64,000 bases of DNA from Achromobacter sp. Marseille-Q4962. Its GTDB lineage: Bacteria > Pseudomonadota > Gammaproteobacteria > Burkholderiales > Burkholderiaceae_B. The notes below the pieces were generated by a model. The model saw only the letters and a list, made by a program, of their open reading frames with translations. It was not told the DNA's origin and did no database searches. The stretch covers positions 151,116-215,115 of the forward strand of contig NZ_CALSFU010000007.1 in assembly GCF_943737005.1 (NCBI RefSeq). Reading direction: 5' to 3'. Position numbers and translations under genes: made by a program. Of this stretch, positions 35,050-43,730 are shown in pieces; the first letter of the stretch is position 1; each line of letters starts with the position of its first letter.

Positions 35050-35508
35050 GTGCAGGACGCGATACGCAAACGCCCGGCGGGCCCGGACGCGCAAGTGCAT
35101 CTCACGGGCGGCTGCCAGTGCGGCGCCATCCGCTTTGCCGTTACCGATGAGCCTTTCACCGCCGCCACCTGTCATTGCCGGGATTGCCAGTATTCCAGCG
35201 GCGGCGCCCCCGCCCATGCCCTGCTGTTCCGGGCCGGCTCGGTCACGCTGCTGCGCGGCCGCCCCAAGGAGCACCGCTACAGGGGAGACTCCGGGCACAC
35301 GGTGATGCGCAGCTTCTGCGCCGACTGCGGCACGCCGCTGTTCGGCGGGTCGGACGGCATGGGATACGAGATCGTGCGCGCCGGCGCGCTGGACGATCCC
35401 GAGGCGTTTCATTCTCAGGCCACGCTGTGGACGGCCTCCGCGCCGTCATGGCACCACGTCGACACGTCGGTGCCGCATTTCCCGCGCAACGCGCCGGCGC
35501 CGGGCTGA
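35050..35508 (+). CDS. GFA-family (glutathione-dependent formaldehyde-activating enzyme-like) protein, 152 residues
   Basis: Zinc-binding beta-rich protein of the GFA/CENP-V fold. The zinc cysteines are in GGCQCGAIRF, CHCRDCQYSSG and FCADCGTPLFGG. GTG 35050 is chosen because AGGGAGGAG lies 6-14 bp upstream; the open frame extends further but without conserved sequence. The family name comes from a formaldehyde-glutathione activity that most members have not been shown to possess. It is a single rightward gene inserted between purC and fba. Function unknown. A second GFA gene lies at 40 kb. Confidence 0.85.
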   Translation: MQDAIRKRPAGPDAQVHLTGGCQCGAIRFAVTDEPFTAATCHCRDCQYSSGGAPAHALLFRAGSVTLLRGRPKEHRYRGDSGHTVMRSFCADCGTPLFGGSDGMGYEIVRAGALDDPEAFHSQATLWTASAPSWHHVDTSVPHFPRNAPAPG

Positions 35509-35583
35509 ACGCGCCGCGCCGGGGCGCTGAGAAGCAACCTTACCTCCGGTTTTGACCTGTACGGATATTCCGGGGGCACGTCA

Positions 35584-35627
35584 AATAAAAACCCCCGAAG
35601 GTTGGATATACGTCCAACTTTCGGGGG
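35584..35627 (-). terminator. Rho-independent terminator of fba
   Basis: A 15-bp stem (35592-35606 with 35613-35627, one G-U pair, loop of six) is followed on the minus strand by TTTTTATTT. It sits 66 bp after the fba stop. Confidence 0.95.
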
Positions 35628-35692
35628 CCAGTTCAAGGCTGATCCGTTTTGCAGGGATGGCGCGAGGCGCGCGGCCCCGGCGCCATGCCGGC

Positions 35693-36757
35693 TTACTGCA
35701 CCACCTGGGCCAGCTTGCCCGAGGCGTATTGCGCGGCGATCTCGGTCAGCGGGACCGGCTTGATCTTGCTGGCGTTGCCGGCGGTGCCGAACTGCGTGTA
35801 GCGGGCGACACAGATCGCCTTGGCCGCGGCGCGGGCCGGCTTCAGGTATTCGCGCGGGTCGAACTTGCTGGGGTTCTCGGCGAAGAAGCGGCGGATGGCG
35901 CCCGTCATGGCCAGGCGGATGTCGGTGTCGATATTGATCTTGCGCACGCCGAACTTGATGGCTTCCTGGATTTCCTCGACCGGCACGCCGTAGGTTTCCT
36001 TCATGTCGCCGCCGAATTCGCGGATCTCGGCCAGCAGTTCCTGCGGCACGCTGGAGCTGCCATGCATCACCAGGTGGGTGTTGGGCAGGCGGGCGTGGAT
36101 TTCCTTGATGCGCGAAATCGACAGGATGTCGCCGGTGGGCTTGCGGGTGAACTTGTAGGCGCCGTGGCTGGTGCCGATGGCGATGGCCAGGGCGTCGAGC
36201 TGGGTCTTGCGCACGAAGTCGGCGGCCTGCTCGGGGTCGGTGAGGAGCTGGTCCATGGTGAGCTTGCCGTCGGCGCCGTGGCCGTCTTCCTTGTCGCCCT
36301 GCATGGTTTCGAGCGAGCCCAGGCAGCCCAGTTCGCCTTCGACCGTGACGCCCAGCTTGTGCGCGGCGTCCACGACCTTCCTGGTCACTTCGACGTTGTA
36401 GTCGTAGTCGGCGATGGTCTTGCCGTCTTCTTTCAGCGAGCCGTCCATCATTACGCTGGAGAAGCCGAGGTCGATCGCGCCCTGGCAGACCGCGGGCGAC
36501 TGGCCGTGATCCTGGTGCATGACCACGGGAATGTGCGGGTATGACTCCACCGCGGCCTGGATGAGGTGCTTGAGGAAGGTTTCGCCCGCGTATTTGCGCG
36601 CGCCGGCGGAGGCCTGCATGATGACCGGGCTGTCGGTCTCCGCCGCGGCTTCCATGATGGCCTGGACCTGCTCCAGGTTGTTGACGTTGAACGCGGGAAT
36701 GCCGTAGCCGTGCTCGGCGGCATGGTCGAGCAACTGGCGCATGGAGACTAGGGCCAT
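35693..36757 (-). CDS. fba: Class II fructose-bisphosphate aldolase, 354 residues
   Basis: Zinc-dependent aldolase of glycolysis and gluconeogenesis, of the longer CbbA-like type. Metal and active-site blocks are [34 protein letters not shown] and [12 protein letters not shown], with the C-terminal ligand region [16 protein letters not shown] and the phosphate site [19 protein letters not shown] 36757 is preceded by a strong TAAGGAGGA site. In related genomes it follows pgk and pyk; here those are not adjacent. It precedes purC in the same direction, ended by its own terminator. Confidence 0.96.
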   Translation of the reverse strand: MALVSMRQLLDHAAEHGYGIPAFNVNNLEQVQAIMEAAAETDSPVIMQASAGARKYAGETFLKHLIQAAVESYPHIPVVMHQDHGQSPAVCQGAIDLGFSSVMMDGSLKEDGKTIADYDYNVEVTRKVVDAAHKLGVTVEGELGCLGSLETMQGDKEDGHGADGKLTMDQLLTDPEQAADFVRKTQLDALAIAIGTSHGAYKFTRKPTGDILSISRIKEIHARLPNTHLVMHGSSSVPQELLAEIREFGGDMKETYGVPVEEIQEAIKFGVRKINIDTDIRLAMTGAIRRFFAENPSKFDPREYLKPARAAAKAICVARYTQFGTAGNASKIKPVPLTEIAAQYASGKLAQVVQ

Positions 36758-36944
36758 GAGTGGTCCTCCTTAGGTGCTGTCTATTGAAAGATGGTTGAAG
36801 CCTTGCTGAATGGCGTGATTTTACGGGGGAATCGGTGAAAGGTCTTGCAACGGCCGGTATCCCTCTACACCAGGACTAAACCGGCCGCAGCGGGGCGCGC
36901 GGCGCGGCGCCGCCAAAAGCATGAGGCCGGCGGCGGCGACGTTC

Positions 36945-37844
36945 TCAGGGCCGGCCGGCGTGCGGCACGTCCACCCGGGTCATGAGGATGCGGCCTTCGG
37001 GGCGCGCGCGGCGGTTGGCCTCGATGAAGTCCGGCGCCGCGGCCATGAAGAGCGTGCGGCCGTCGGGGCCGCCCAGCGCGGCCGCGAAAATGCCCAGCAC
37101 GCCCGTGTCGATCTGCTCCAGGATGCGGCCGCCGCGCGCCACGCGGACGATGCGCTTGCCGATGGCGTCGGCCACCCACAGCGCGCCCTCGGCGTCCAGC
37201 GCGCCGCCGTCGGGGCCGATGGCCGAGGCGGCGATCAGCGCCTGCAGGTCGTCGGTGCGGGGCAGTTCGCCGAAGCTGGCCCAGTCGCGCCGCGGGCCGA
37301 GGCCGCCGTCGTCCAGGATGTCGAACTCGGAAATCCGGTTGCCAAAGGTTTCATTGACGATCAGCGTCCTGCCGTCCGGCGTGATGAACGAGCCGTTGGG
37401 GAAACAGAGGTCGTGCGCCACCGCGCGCACGCTGCCGTCGGGGTCGGCGCGGGCAATGACGGTATTGCGCACCGGCTCGCCGGCCATGAGGTCGAAACCG
37501 AAGTTGCCCACATAGGCCCGGCCCCGCGCATCCACCACCATGTCGTTGACCGGCCCGCCCGCCAGGGCCGACAGGTCGGCATGCTCGACCAGCGCGCCGT
37601 CGCGCTCGCGCCGCAGCAGCTTGCGGTCTTTCATGGACGCGACCAGCAGGCGGCCGTCGGGCAGCCAGCCCAGGCCCGACGGCTGGGCCGCCACGCGGCA
37701 GATCTCCTCGACCTTGCCGCGCAGGTCCACGGCGATCACCTTGCCGGTATAGAAATCCGACGCCCACAGGCGCTCGTCGTGCCAGCGCAGGCCTTCCAGA
37801 TAGGTGTATCCGCCGGCCAGTTCGGCCAGTTCGCGTTTCGGCAT
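36945..37844 (-). CDS. SMP-30/gluconolactonase-like beta-propeller protein, 299 residues
   Basis: Predicted calcium-dependent lactonase of the six-bladed propeller fold. Blade landmarks are YTYLEGLRWHDERLWASDFY, QPSGLGWLPDGRLLVASM, GPVNDMVVDARGRAYVGNFG and LCFPNGSFITPDGRTLIVNE. The last contains the N of the metal site, and PDGGALDAEGALWVADAIG the D. It lacks a signal peptide, so it is cytoplasmic. ATG 37844 has an AGGAGA site. It is divergent from a dicarboxylate/amino-acid symporter gene, with no linked sugar dehydrogenase, so the lactone substrate is unknown. Confidence 0.88.
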   Translation of the reverse strand: MPKRELAELAGGYTYLEGLRWHDERLWASDFYTGKVIAVDLRGKVEEICRVAAQPSGLGWLPDGRLLVASMKDRKLLRRERDGALVEHADLSALAGGPVNDMVVDARGRAYVGNFGFDLMAGEPVRNTVIARADPDGSVRAVAHDLCFPNGSFITPDGRTLIVNETFGNRISEFDILDDGGLGPRRDWASFGELPRTDDLQALIAASAIGPDGGALDAEGALWVADAIGKRIVRVARGGRILEQIDTGVLGIFAAALGGPDGRTLFMAAAPDFIEANRRARPEGRILMTRVDVPHAGRP

Positions 37845-38092
37845 TGCGTGTCTCCTCTTTTTCTCATGGCTGTCATCCCCGGGAAGCCGCCCGGGCGCGG
37901 CCATTGTGTCACGTCCTGCCGGCGCCGGGCATCGGCCGGCCGGGCGGATGTTCCGTCCCCGAACTGACAACAAGCTGTCAGGCTGGAACGCTAACATCCC
38001 GGCCTCGGGTTAACCCTGGTCGGGACACCCGTCTTTCCACGCCGGACGTCCAGGCGCTCGCCCGGGCCATCCGCTCCTGTTTTCTGTCGAAT

Positions 38093-39370
38093 ATGAATAC
38101 AAAAAAGCTGACGCGCTATATCGGCATCGCCATGGTGCTGGGCGTCGTGGTGGGCTATTTCTGCAACAAGTATGCGCAGGACGCCCAGGAGGCCAAACAG
38201 ATCGCCTCGTACTTCGGAATGGTCACCGACGTGTTCCTGCGCATGATCAAGATGATCATCGCCCCGCTGGTCTTCGCCACCCTGGTGTCGGGCCTGGCCA
38301 GCATGAGCGACGCCAGCGCCGTGGGCCGCATCGGCCTGCGCGCCATGTTCTGGTTCATCACGGCCTCCGCCGTCTCGCTGCTGCTGGGCCTGGCGCTGGT
38401 GAACCTGTTCGAGCCGGGCGCGCACCTGAACCTCGCCCTGCCCGACGCCGGCGCCACGGCGGGCCTGAAGACCGGCGACTTCACGCTCAAGGCCTTCCTG
38501 GCCCATGTATTCCCCAAGAGCATCGTCGAGGCCATGGCCAACAACGAGATCCTGCAGATCCTGGTGTTCTCGCTGTTCTTCGGCTCGGCCCTGTCCTTCA
38601 TCCGCAGCCGCGGGCACAACACGATCTTTCACATGGTCGAGGAGCTGGCCAAGATCATGTTCCGCGTCACGGACTACGTGATGCGCTTCGCGCCCTTCGG
38701 CGTATTCGCCGCCATGGCCGCCGCCATCACCACAGAAGGTCTGGGCGTGCTGGTGAGCTACAGCAAGCTGATCGGCGAGTTCTACCTGGGCCTGGCGCTG
38801 CTGTGGGCGATTCTCTTCGGCGTGGGCTACCTCTTTCTGGGCCGTTCGGCCTTCCGCCTGGGCGGCATGATCAAGGAGCCCACCCTGCTGGCCTTCTCGA
38901 CGGCCAGCAGCGAATCGGCCTACCCCAAGACCATCGAGGCCCTGGAGCGCTTCGGCGTGTCCAAGCGCATCTCCGGCTTCGTGCTGCCGCTGGGCTACTC
39001 GTTCAACCTCGACGGCTCGATGATGTATCAGTCGTTCGCGGTGCTTTTCATTGCCCAGGCCTACAACATCCCCATGAGTCTGCCGCAGCAGCTCACCCTG
39101 CTCCTGGTGCTGATGGTGACGAGCAAGGGCATGGCCGGCGTGGCGCGCGCCTCGCTGGTGGTGGTGGCCGCCACCCTGCCGATGTTCCACCTGCCCGAAG
39201 CCGGCCTGCTGCTCATCATGGGCATCGACCAGTTCTTCGACATGGGCCGCACGGCCACCAACGTGGTGGGCAACAGCCTAGCCACGGCGGTCATCGCCAA
39301 GCTGGAAGGTCCGCTGGACGAAGCCGCGGCGCCGGCGCCGGAACGGGAAAAGCTGGAGCGCGCCGCCTGA
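38093..39370 (+). CDS. Dicarboxylate/amino-acid:cation symporter (DAACS family), 425 residues
   Basis: Inner-membrane Na+ or H+ coupled carrier for glutamate, aspartate or C4-dicarboxylates, related to GltP and DctA. The family core is visible: the serine-rich reentrant loop AFSTASSESAYPKTIEAL, the loop GYSFNLDGSMMYQSFAVLFI, and GIDQFFDMGRTATNVVGNSLA with its conserved D and N. About eight helices and two hairpins fit the length. ATG 38093 gives the normal start MNTKKLTRYIG. A 6-6-6 dyad (CTGACA/TGTCAG, 37964-37981) lies upstream in the divergent region and may be an operator. Confidence 0.92.
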   Translation: MNTKKLTRYIGIAMVLGVVVGYFCNKYAQDAQEAKQIASYFGMVTDVFLRMIKMIIAPLVFATLVSGLASMSDASAVGRIGLRAMFWFITASAVSLLLGLALVNLFEPGAHLNLALPDAGATAGLKTGDFTLKAFLAHVFPKSIVEAMANNEILQILVFSLFFGSALSFIRSRGHNTIFHMVEELAKIMFRVTDYVMRFAPFGVFAAMAAAITTEGLGVLVSYSKLIGEFYLGLALLWAILFGVGYLFLGRSAFRLGGMIKEPTLLAFSTASSESAYPKTIEALERFGVSKRISGFVLPLGYSFNLDGSMMYQSFAVLFIAQAYNIPMSLPQQLTLLLVLMVTSKGMAGVARASLVVVAATLPMFHLPEAGLLLIMGIDQFFDMGRTATNVVGNSLATAVIAKLEGPLDEAAAPAPEREKLERAA

Positions 39371-39480
39371 GGCGCTGCGGCGGCGCGCCTTGACCCTGGC
39401 GCGCCAGCGGTAGCAACATAGCCCTTCCGCAATCCGCCGGACGGCGGCGCGCGATGCGCGCCGCGTCTTATCCATGCGCC

Positions 39481-39903
39481 ATGAAACGCGCCCTGACATC
39501 CGCCCTTTCGTCCCGCGCGCTGGCGGCCATCCTGCTGGCCGCCGCGGCGCCCGCGGCCTGCGCCTGGACGCGCATCTCCTGCGACCTGCAAGGCAAGGTC
39601 GCCAACGCCCCGCTGGAAATGCGGCAGTACCGCACGGACGGCAGCGCCATCGCCCGCCTGCTGTTCCGGCTGCGCGTGAACGAGGCCGTCATTCCCCAAG
39701 GCGAGCGCGCCGACACCGACTGCACCGAATTCGTCAACCGCGAGATCGACGTCGCGCTGGAAAACGCCAGCCTGCGCGCCATCCGCCGCGGCCAGCCGCT
39801 GCGGCTGCGATACCGCTACGACGAATCGCGCGGCGAGGCGCTGGCGACGCAGTTCGAGCTGGAAGATCCGAAACCGGCCCGCGCCCCGGCCGCGGCGCGC
39901 TGA
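39481..39903 (+). CDS. Secreted hypothetical protein, 140 residues
   Basis: The N-terminus MKRALTSALSSRALAAILLA and following Ala-rich stretch form a signal peptide with cleavage near ACA-WTR. The mature part of about 105 residues has two cysteines (RISCDLQG and TDCTEF) that could form a disulfide, and reads as a small beta-rich domain. I recognise no family. ATG 39481 is chosen over an upstream in-frame ATG because the signal peptide begins there. It lies between the symporter and a GFA gene and may be an independent periplasmic protein. Confidence 0.65.
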   Translation: MKRALTSALSSRALAAILLAAAAPAACAWTRISCDLQGKVANAPLEMRQYRTDGSAIARLLFRLRVNEAVIPQGERADTDCTEFVNREIDVALENASLRAIRRGQPLRLRYRYDESRGEALATQFELEDPKPARAPAAAR

Positions 39904-39992
39904 AAACAGGCTCCGCCGGCGTCGTGCAACGCCGGCGCGCCGGCGGGGTATAGTCGTGGCATGCCCTCCCCATTTTCCACCGGGTGCCTGCC

Positions 39993-40421
39993 ATGATCAA
40001 AGGATCCTGCCTCTGCGGGCGCGTGGCCTACGCCATCAACGGCCCGCTCACCGATGCCGTCAATTGCCACTGCGTGATGTGCCGCAAGGCGCACGGCGCG
40101 GCCTTCCGCAGCCGGGCCACGGTGCAGGCCGGCGATTTTTCCTGGACCAAAGGCGAAAACCACGTCACGTGGTACAGCTCCTCGCCCGGCCATTACCGGG
40201 GCTTCTGCGAGGCCTGCGGCACGCCCCTGCTCACGCGCTTCGACCAGCAGCCCGACGTGTACGGCCTGGCGCTGGGCGCGCTGGACGACGATCCCGGCGT
40301 CAAGCCCATGGCGCACTGCCACGTGGCGAGCAAAGCCCCGTGGTACGACATCACCGATGACCTGCCGCAATACCCCGGCGCCATCGAACGCGCGCCCCAG
40401 CCCGATGGCGAGGCGGCCTGA
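39993..40421 (+). CDS. GFA-family protein, 142 residues
   Basis: Second CENP-V/GFA-fold zinc protein in the window. Cysteine clusters are GSCLCGRVAY, CHCVMCRKAHGAAF and FCEACGTPLL, the standard pattern of paired zinc sites. The C-terminal part (HCHVASKAPWYDITDDLPQ) matches the subgroup often called 'aldehyde-activating protein'. ATG 39993 is used; a GTG three codons upstream is possible. The function of this subgroup is unproved. No linked glutathione or formaldehyde gene is seen. Confidence 0.88.
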   Translation: MIKGSCLCGRVAYAINGPLTDAVNCHCVMCRKAHGAAFRSRATVQAGDFSWTKGENHVTWYSSSPGHYRGFCEACGTPLLTRFDQQPDVYGLALGALDDDPGVKPMAHCHVASKAPWYDITDDLPQYPGAIERAPQPDGEAA

Positions 40422-40908
40422 GGTTCGGGGCCCACTGAGGTTCCGGTCCGGAATTCCGGGCCTGCGGCCGGCGCTCGGGCCCCGGCCGCGCCATCACCGC
40501 CCTATCGCCGCCGATGCGGACATAAATCCTGGCTAAAACCTCGGGTTTGCGCTAACATAGAACAGTGAAATTTCCGCACAGAAACCAGTTCGGCCCCGGC
40601 CACGGCAGCATCGTGGCGCATGGTCCGGCCGGTTTCTCCTGAGCGCGGCCGTTCGTGGCTGCCGCTCCAACCGCTTCTTCCGGCAGCGCACAGCAGCGCC
40701 GCCGCGACCAAGCCGCGCACCGCGCGCACCGCCCTCGCGGCGTGAGTATCCGTCATACCAGACATCCACTCGGGATGCCGCCGTGGCCCATACCCACGCC
40801 TGTCCGGACGTTTTTTACGTTCAACCCCGGACCCTGCCGCCCGGCAGCGTCCGACGCGCCAGCCGCCTCGCGGCACGCCGCGGCGCGTACCGAACAAAGG
40901 AGTAGAGA
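40422..40908. other. Long untranslated region before infA
   Basis: No gene is seen in these 487 bp. A promoter candidate at 40530-40558 would give a leader of about 340 nt. The leader includes a cytosine/guanine-rich central part and a T-rich patch (GACGTTTTTTACG near 40807-40819), then AAAGGAG before the start. A structured leader or cold-shock type control is possible but not shown. Confidence 0.4.
40530..40558 (+). promoter_or_regulatory. Candidate sigma-70 promoter for infA
   Basis: TGGCTA (40530-40535) and TAACAT (40553-40558) are spaced by 17 bp in a locally AT-rich patch. The -35 is weak. Confidence 0.35.
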
Positions 40909-41169
40909 ATGGCGAAAGAAGAACTCATCGAACTCAACGGCATCGTGGACGAAGTGCTGCCCGACAGCCGCTATCGCGTCACCCTGGACAACGGCATCGA
41001 AGTCGGCGCCTACGCCTCCGGCCGCATGCGCAAGCACCGCATCCGCATCCTGGCCGGCGACCGCGTCACCCTGGAAATGTCGCCCTACGACCTGACGAAG
41101 GGCCGCATCAATTTCCGCCACAAGGACGAGCGCGCGCCCGCGCCGCACCGCCCCCAGACCCGCCGCTGA
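40909..41169 (+). CDS. infA: Translation initiation factor IF-1, 86 residues
   Basis: Small OB-fold protein that binds the ribosomal A site during initiation. The sequence matches IF-1: [20 protein letters not shown] at the start, [20 protein letters not shown] in the middle and [15 protein letters not shown] near the end. A basic 11-residue C-terminal extension ([12 protein letters not shown]) makes it longer than the 72-residue ribosomal-operon IF-1. It stands alone with its own long leader and a terminator, so it is probably the second, stand-alone infA copy found in many Betaproteobacteria. ATG 40909 follows AAAGGAG. Confidence 0.95.
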   Translation: MAKEELIELNGIVDEVLPDSRYRVTLDNGIEVGAYASGRMRKHRIRILAGDRVTLEMSPYDLTKGRINFRHKDERAPAPHRPQTRR

Positions 41170-41173
41170 CGCA

Positions 41174-41214
41174 GGGCGCCGGCCGGATGCTTCCGGCCGG
41201 CACGCCCTTTTCCT
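41174..41214 (+). terminator. Rho-independent terminator after infA
   Basis: GC-rich stem GGGCG-CCGGCCGGA with TCCGGCCGG-CA-CGCCC (two-base bulge), followed by TTTTCCTTTTCTT. Confidence 0.85.
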
Positions 41215-41314
41215 TTTCTTGCCGCCGGCCCCGCGCCCGGCCTGATGCGCAAAACCGCGCGTTGGGCGAAAATGCGTGCCGCGCCCCGACGTCCGCGGGC
41301 AGGCACGAAGCAAG

Positions 41315-41602
41315 ATGGAACCCAAGGAAGAGCTGCAAACCGCCGCCGACGCGCTGACCCGCGCGCGCCGGAGATTCGCCCGTGGCGAGGAAGGACTGCG
41401 CCTGCTGCGCCAGTCGCGCGAGGCTTTCATCAACAGCCTGCGCAACACGGGCCTCACGTATTCGGAAGCCAAGACCAAATACGACAACTGCCTCGAAGAG
41501 CAGGAAGCCGAGCAGGCCCGCGTGCTTGAGGATCTGCGCTACGCCGAGCGCGTGTACCAGTACGTGGTGGCGCGCATCGCCCAGCCCGCCGGGCAGGACT
41601 GA
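41315..41602 (+). CDS. Small helical hypothetical protein, 95 residues
   Basis: The frame starts at ATG 41315 and reads as a highly charged, almost entirely helical protein (EELQTAADALTRARRRF, then YDNCLEEQEAEQARVLED) likely to form a coiled coil. It has no signal peptide or membrane segment, so it would be cytoplasmic. The ribosome site is weak (GAAGCAAG). Codon bias supports it as a real gene. I recognise no family. It converges with the M23 peptidase gene at a 9-bp gap. Confidence 0.6.
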   Translation: MEPKEELQTAADALTRARRRFARGEEGLRLLRQSREAFINSLRNTGLTYSEAKTKYDNCLEEQEAEQARVLEDLRYAERVYQYVVARIAQPAGQD

Positions 41603-41611
41603 CCCCGCGCC

Positions 41612-42499
41612 TCAGGGACGGAAAGCGCCGATGAAGATCGCGGGGTCCACCCGCGCATCGTTCAGGCTGACGTTCCAGTGCAGGTGCGGCCCCGTGGCCC
41701 GGCCGGTGGCGCCCACCTTGCCGATCGGCGCGCCGCGCGGCACCTCGTCGCCCTGTTTCACATCGATGGCCGACAGGTGGCAGAACATGCTCACCAGCCC
41801 CTGCCCGTGGTCCAGGAAGACCGTCTTGCCATTGAAAAAGAGTTCGCCCACCAGGGTGACGACACCCGCTGCCGGCGCCTTCACGAGCGTGCCGGCCGGC
41901 GCGGCGAAATCGAGCCCCGAGTGGGGGTTGCGCTCCTCGCCGTTGAAAAAGCGCCTGAGGCCGAAGGGGCTGGACAGGCGCGCGCCGTCCACGGGCCGGT
42001 CCAGCACGAGGTTGCTCGGGATCACGCCGGCGCGGTAGCTGCGGTAGGCCGCGTTCTGGAGATCCAGTTCGCGTTCGATACGGGCGAGATCGTCCGGATC
42101 GGGATGAACCTGGCGGCGATTCTTGAGCGTGATGTGCTGGGCGGCGTATGTCTTGGCCCGCACGACGAACTCCAGCTCGCGCTCGCCCGCCGCATCGCGC
42201 ACCCGCGCCGATTGCCGCCCCGGCTTGACCGACAGCGGGATGCCCAGCACGGCGATCCAGCGCCGCCCTTCCTCGCGCACCACCAGCGCCCGACGCCCCA
42301 GGTAGGCGACTTCGGGCGCCTCGGGCGCGTCTCCCAGGCCCAGCACGGCCACGCCGCCCGGCACGGGAATGTTCAGCTTGCGGGTGATGAATCCTTCCTG
42401 GGCGCGCGCCGGGCCGGCCGCGCTCCAGGCCAGCGCGGCCAGCGCCAGACGCAGTGCGTCGCGGCGCCCGAAACGGCCGTCAGCGGAAGCGGTCGGCAT
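41612..42499 (-). CDS. M23-family metallopeptidase (peptidoglycan endopeptidase or activator), 295 residues
   Basis: Exported lysostaphin-fold protein. The N-terminus GRRDALRLALAALAWSAAG resembles a Tat-type signal with cleavage near ARA-QEG. The zinc motifs are complete: H-x3-D in NPHSGLDFAAP, and the H-x-H of GPHLHWNVS, with an additional His in MFCHLSAIDV, so it should be catalytically active. An N-terminal beta domain (about 35-150, GRRALVVREEGRRWIAVLGI) is typical of the proteobacterial M23 group. It is followed upstream by a small lipoprotein gene 6 bp away in the same direction. Confidence 0.92.
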   Translation of the reverse strand: MPTASADGRFGRRDALRLALAALAWSAAGPARAQEGFITRKLNIPVPGGVAVLGLGDAPEAPEVAYLGRRALVVREEGRRWIAVLGIPLSVKPGRQSARVRDAAGERELEFVVRAKTYAAQHITLKNRRQVHPDPDDLARIERELDLQNAAYRSYRAGVIPSNLVLDRPVDGARLSSPFGLRRFFNGEERNPHSGLDFAAPAGTLVKAPAAGVVTLVGELFFNGKTVFLDHGQGLVSMFCHLSAIDVKQGDEVPRGAPIGKVGATGRATGPHLHWNVSLNDARVDPAIFIGAFRP

Positions 42500-42505
42500 C
42501 GGCGT

Positions 42506-42844
42506 TCAGCGGCACAGGTTCGCGGCCTCGACGATGCTCTGGTCGCGGTGGTTGATGCGCGTGGACAGGCGCGTCTCGGTCTTGCCCTTCCAGTGCGTGG
42601 TGGTCAGCACCGCCTCCACGCCCATGCTGTTGCGCAGGACGAGTTCCTGCCCGTTGCGCACGTCGTGCCGCTCGGGCTGCAGGCCCATGCCTTTCCAGGC
42701 CTCGGCCACGCACGCCGTGTATTCCTCGGCGCTGCGCGGCGTGGACCCGTAGAAGATGGGGTCGCGTTCGCGCACGTCTTTCACGTTGGCGCAGGCGGAC
42801 AACAGGGTCAGGGCGGCAAGGGGCAGAACGATACGGGCCTTCAT
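42506..42844 (-). CDS. Small lipoprotein, 112 residues
   Basis: The N-terminus MKARIVLPLAALTLLSACAN is a lipoprotein signal with the lipobox LSAC, so the protein is probably lipidated at Cys18. The mature domain (DPIFYGSTPRSAEEYTACVA, GQELVLRNSMGVEAVLTTTH) resembles no family I can name. ATG 42844 is chosen because it begins the signal peptide. The gene ends 6 bp before the M23 peptidase gene in the same direction, which suggests co-expression and a possible partnership at the cell wall. Confidence 0.75.
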   Translation of the reverse strand: MKARIVLPLAALTLLSACANVKDVRERDPIFYGSTPRSAEEYTACVAEAWKGMGLQPERHDVRNGQELVLRNSMGVEAVLTTTHWKGKTETRLSTRINHRDQSIVEAANLCR

Positions 42845-42902
42845 CGGGAACTCTCTGGATGCGCGGATGGAAAACGCGGCCAACTATACCGCAGCGCCCG
42901 GC

Positions 42903-43535
42903 TCACCCGCGGGCCTGACGGCGCGCCGACTTGGGCCGGAAGGCCGCGATCACCTCGGGCCGCGTCTCGGCGTAAGGGCCGCCGATGAGGTCGATGCAAT
43001 AGGGAATGGCGGCGAAGATGCCCGGCGCCAGCACCGCGCCGTCCTCGGACTTCAGCCCTTCCAGCGTCTCGCGTATGGCCTTGGGCTGGCCGGGCAGGTT
43101 CACGATGAGCGCCGCATGGCTCGGCGTTTCGCGGATGACCGCCACCTGGCGCGACAGAATGGCGGTCGGCACGAAGCGCAGGCTGATCTGGCGCATCTGC
43201 TCGCCAAACCCCGGCATTTCGCGGGTGCCCACGGCCAGCGTGGCCTCCGGCGTGACGTCGCGCCGCGCGGGCCCCGTGCCGCCGGTGGTGAGCACCAGGT
43301 CGCAGCCGTTGTCGTCCACCAGTTCGATCAGGGCCTGTGAAATGCGCTCGCGCTCGTCGGGGATGAGCCGCTCCACCGCCTGCCAGGGCGAGGCCAGCGC
43401 CGAACCCAGCCATTCGCGCAGCGCGGGCAGCCCCTGGTCTTCGTAGACGCCGGCGGAGGCGCGGTCTGAAACCGACACCAGGCCAATGACGAGCTCATCG
43501 GGATGGCGGCGGACGATGCGGGCGGAATCGGTCAT
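42903..43535 (-). CDS. mog: Molybdopterin adenylyltransferase, 210 residues
   Basis: Cytoplasmic enzyme that adenylylates molybdopterin before molybdate insertion. The MoaB/Mog motifs are VIGLVSVSDRASAGVYEDQG at the start and VLTTGGTGPARRDVTPEATL in the middle, and MPGFGEQMRQISL and VNLPGQPKAIRETLE follow. The length fits MogA (about 195). ATG 43535 is conserved. It is divergent from the PiT phosphate permease gene and separate from other molybdopterin genes. Confidence 0.93.
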   Translation of the reverse strand: MTDSARIVRRHPDELVIGLVSVSDRASAGVYEDQGLPALREWLGSALASPWQAVERLIPDERERISQALIELVDDNGCDLVLTTGGTGPARRDVTPEATLAVGTREMPGFGEQMRQISLRFVPTAILSRQVAVIRETPSHAALIVNLPGQPKAIRETLEGLKSEDGAVLAPGIFAAIPYCIDLIGGPYAETRPEVIAAFRPKSARRQARG

Positions 43536-43730
43536 GGGATGCGGAGAGAAAAGATACACAAAGATACAAAATAGGGCGACGCGGCCGCAGGGCGCAACAT
43601 CCAGGCCGCACGCCGTTCCCGATGCTATCGCATTTGCGCGGCGATGAATTCATGGCCGCTGCCGGAACGGGGACAGTTCACAAATCTGCAATAATCTCGC
43701 CACCTTGCCGGAACCTCTCCCCGCTCCCCC

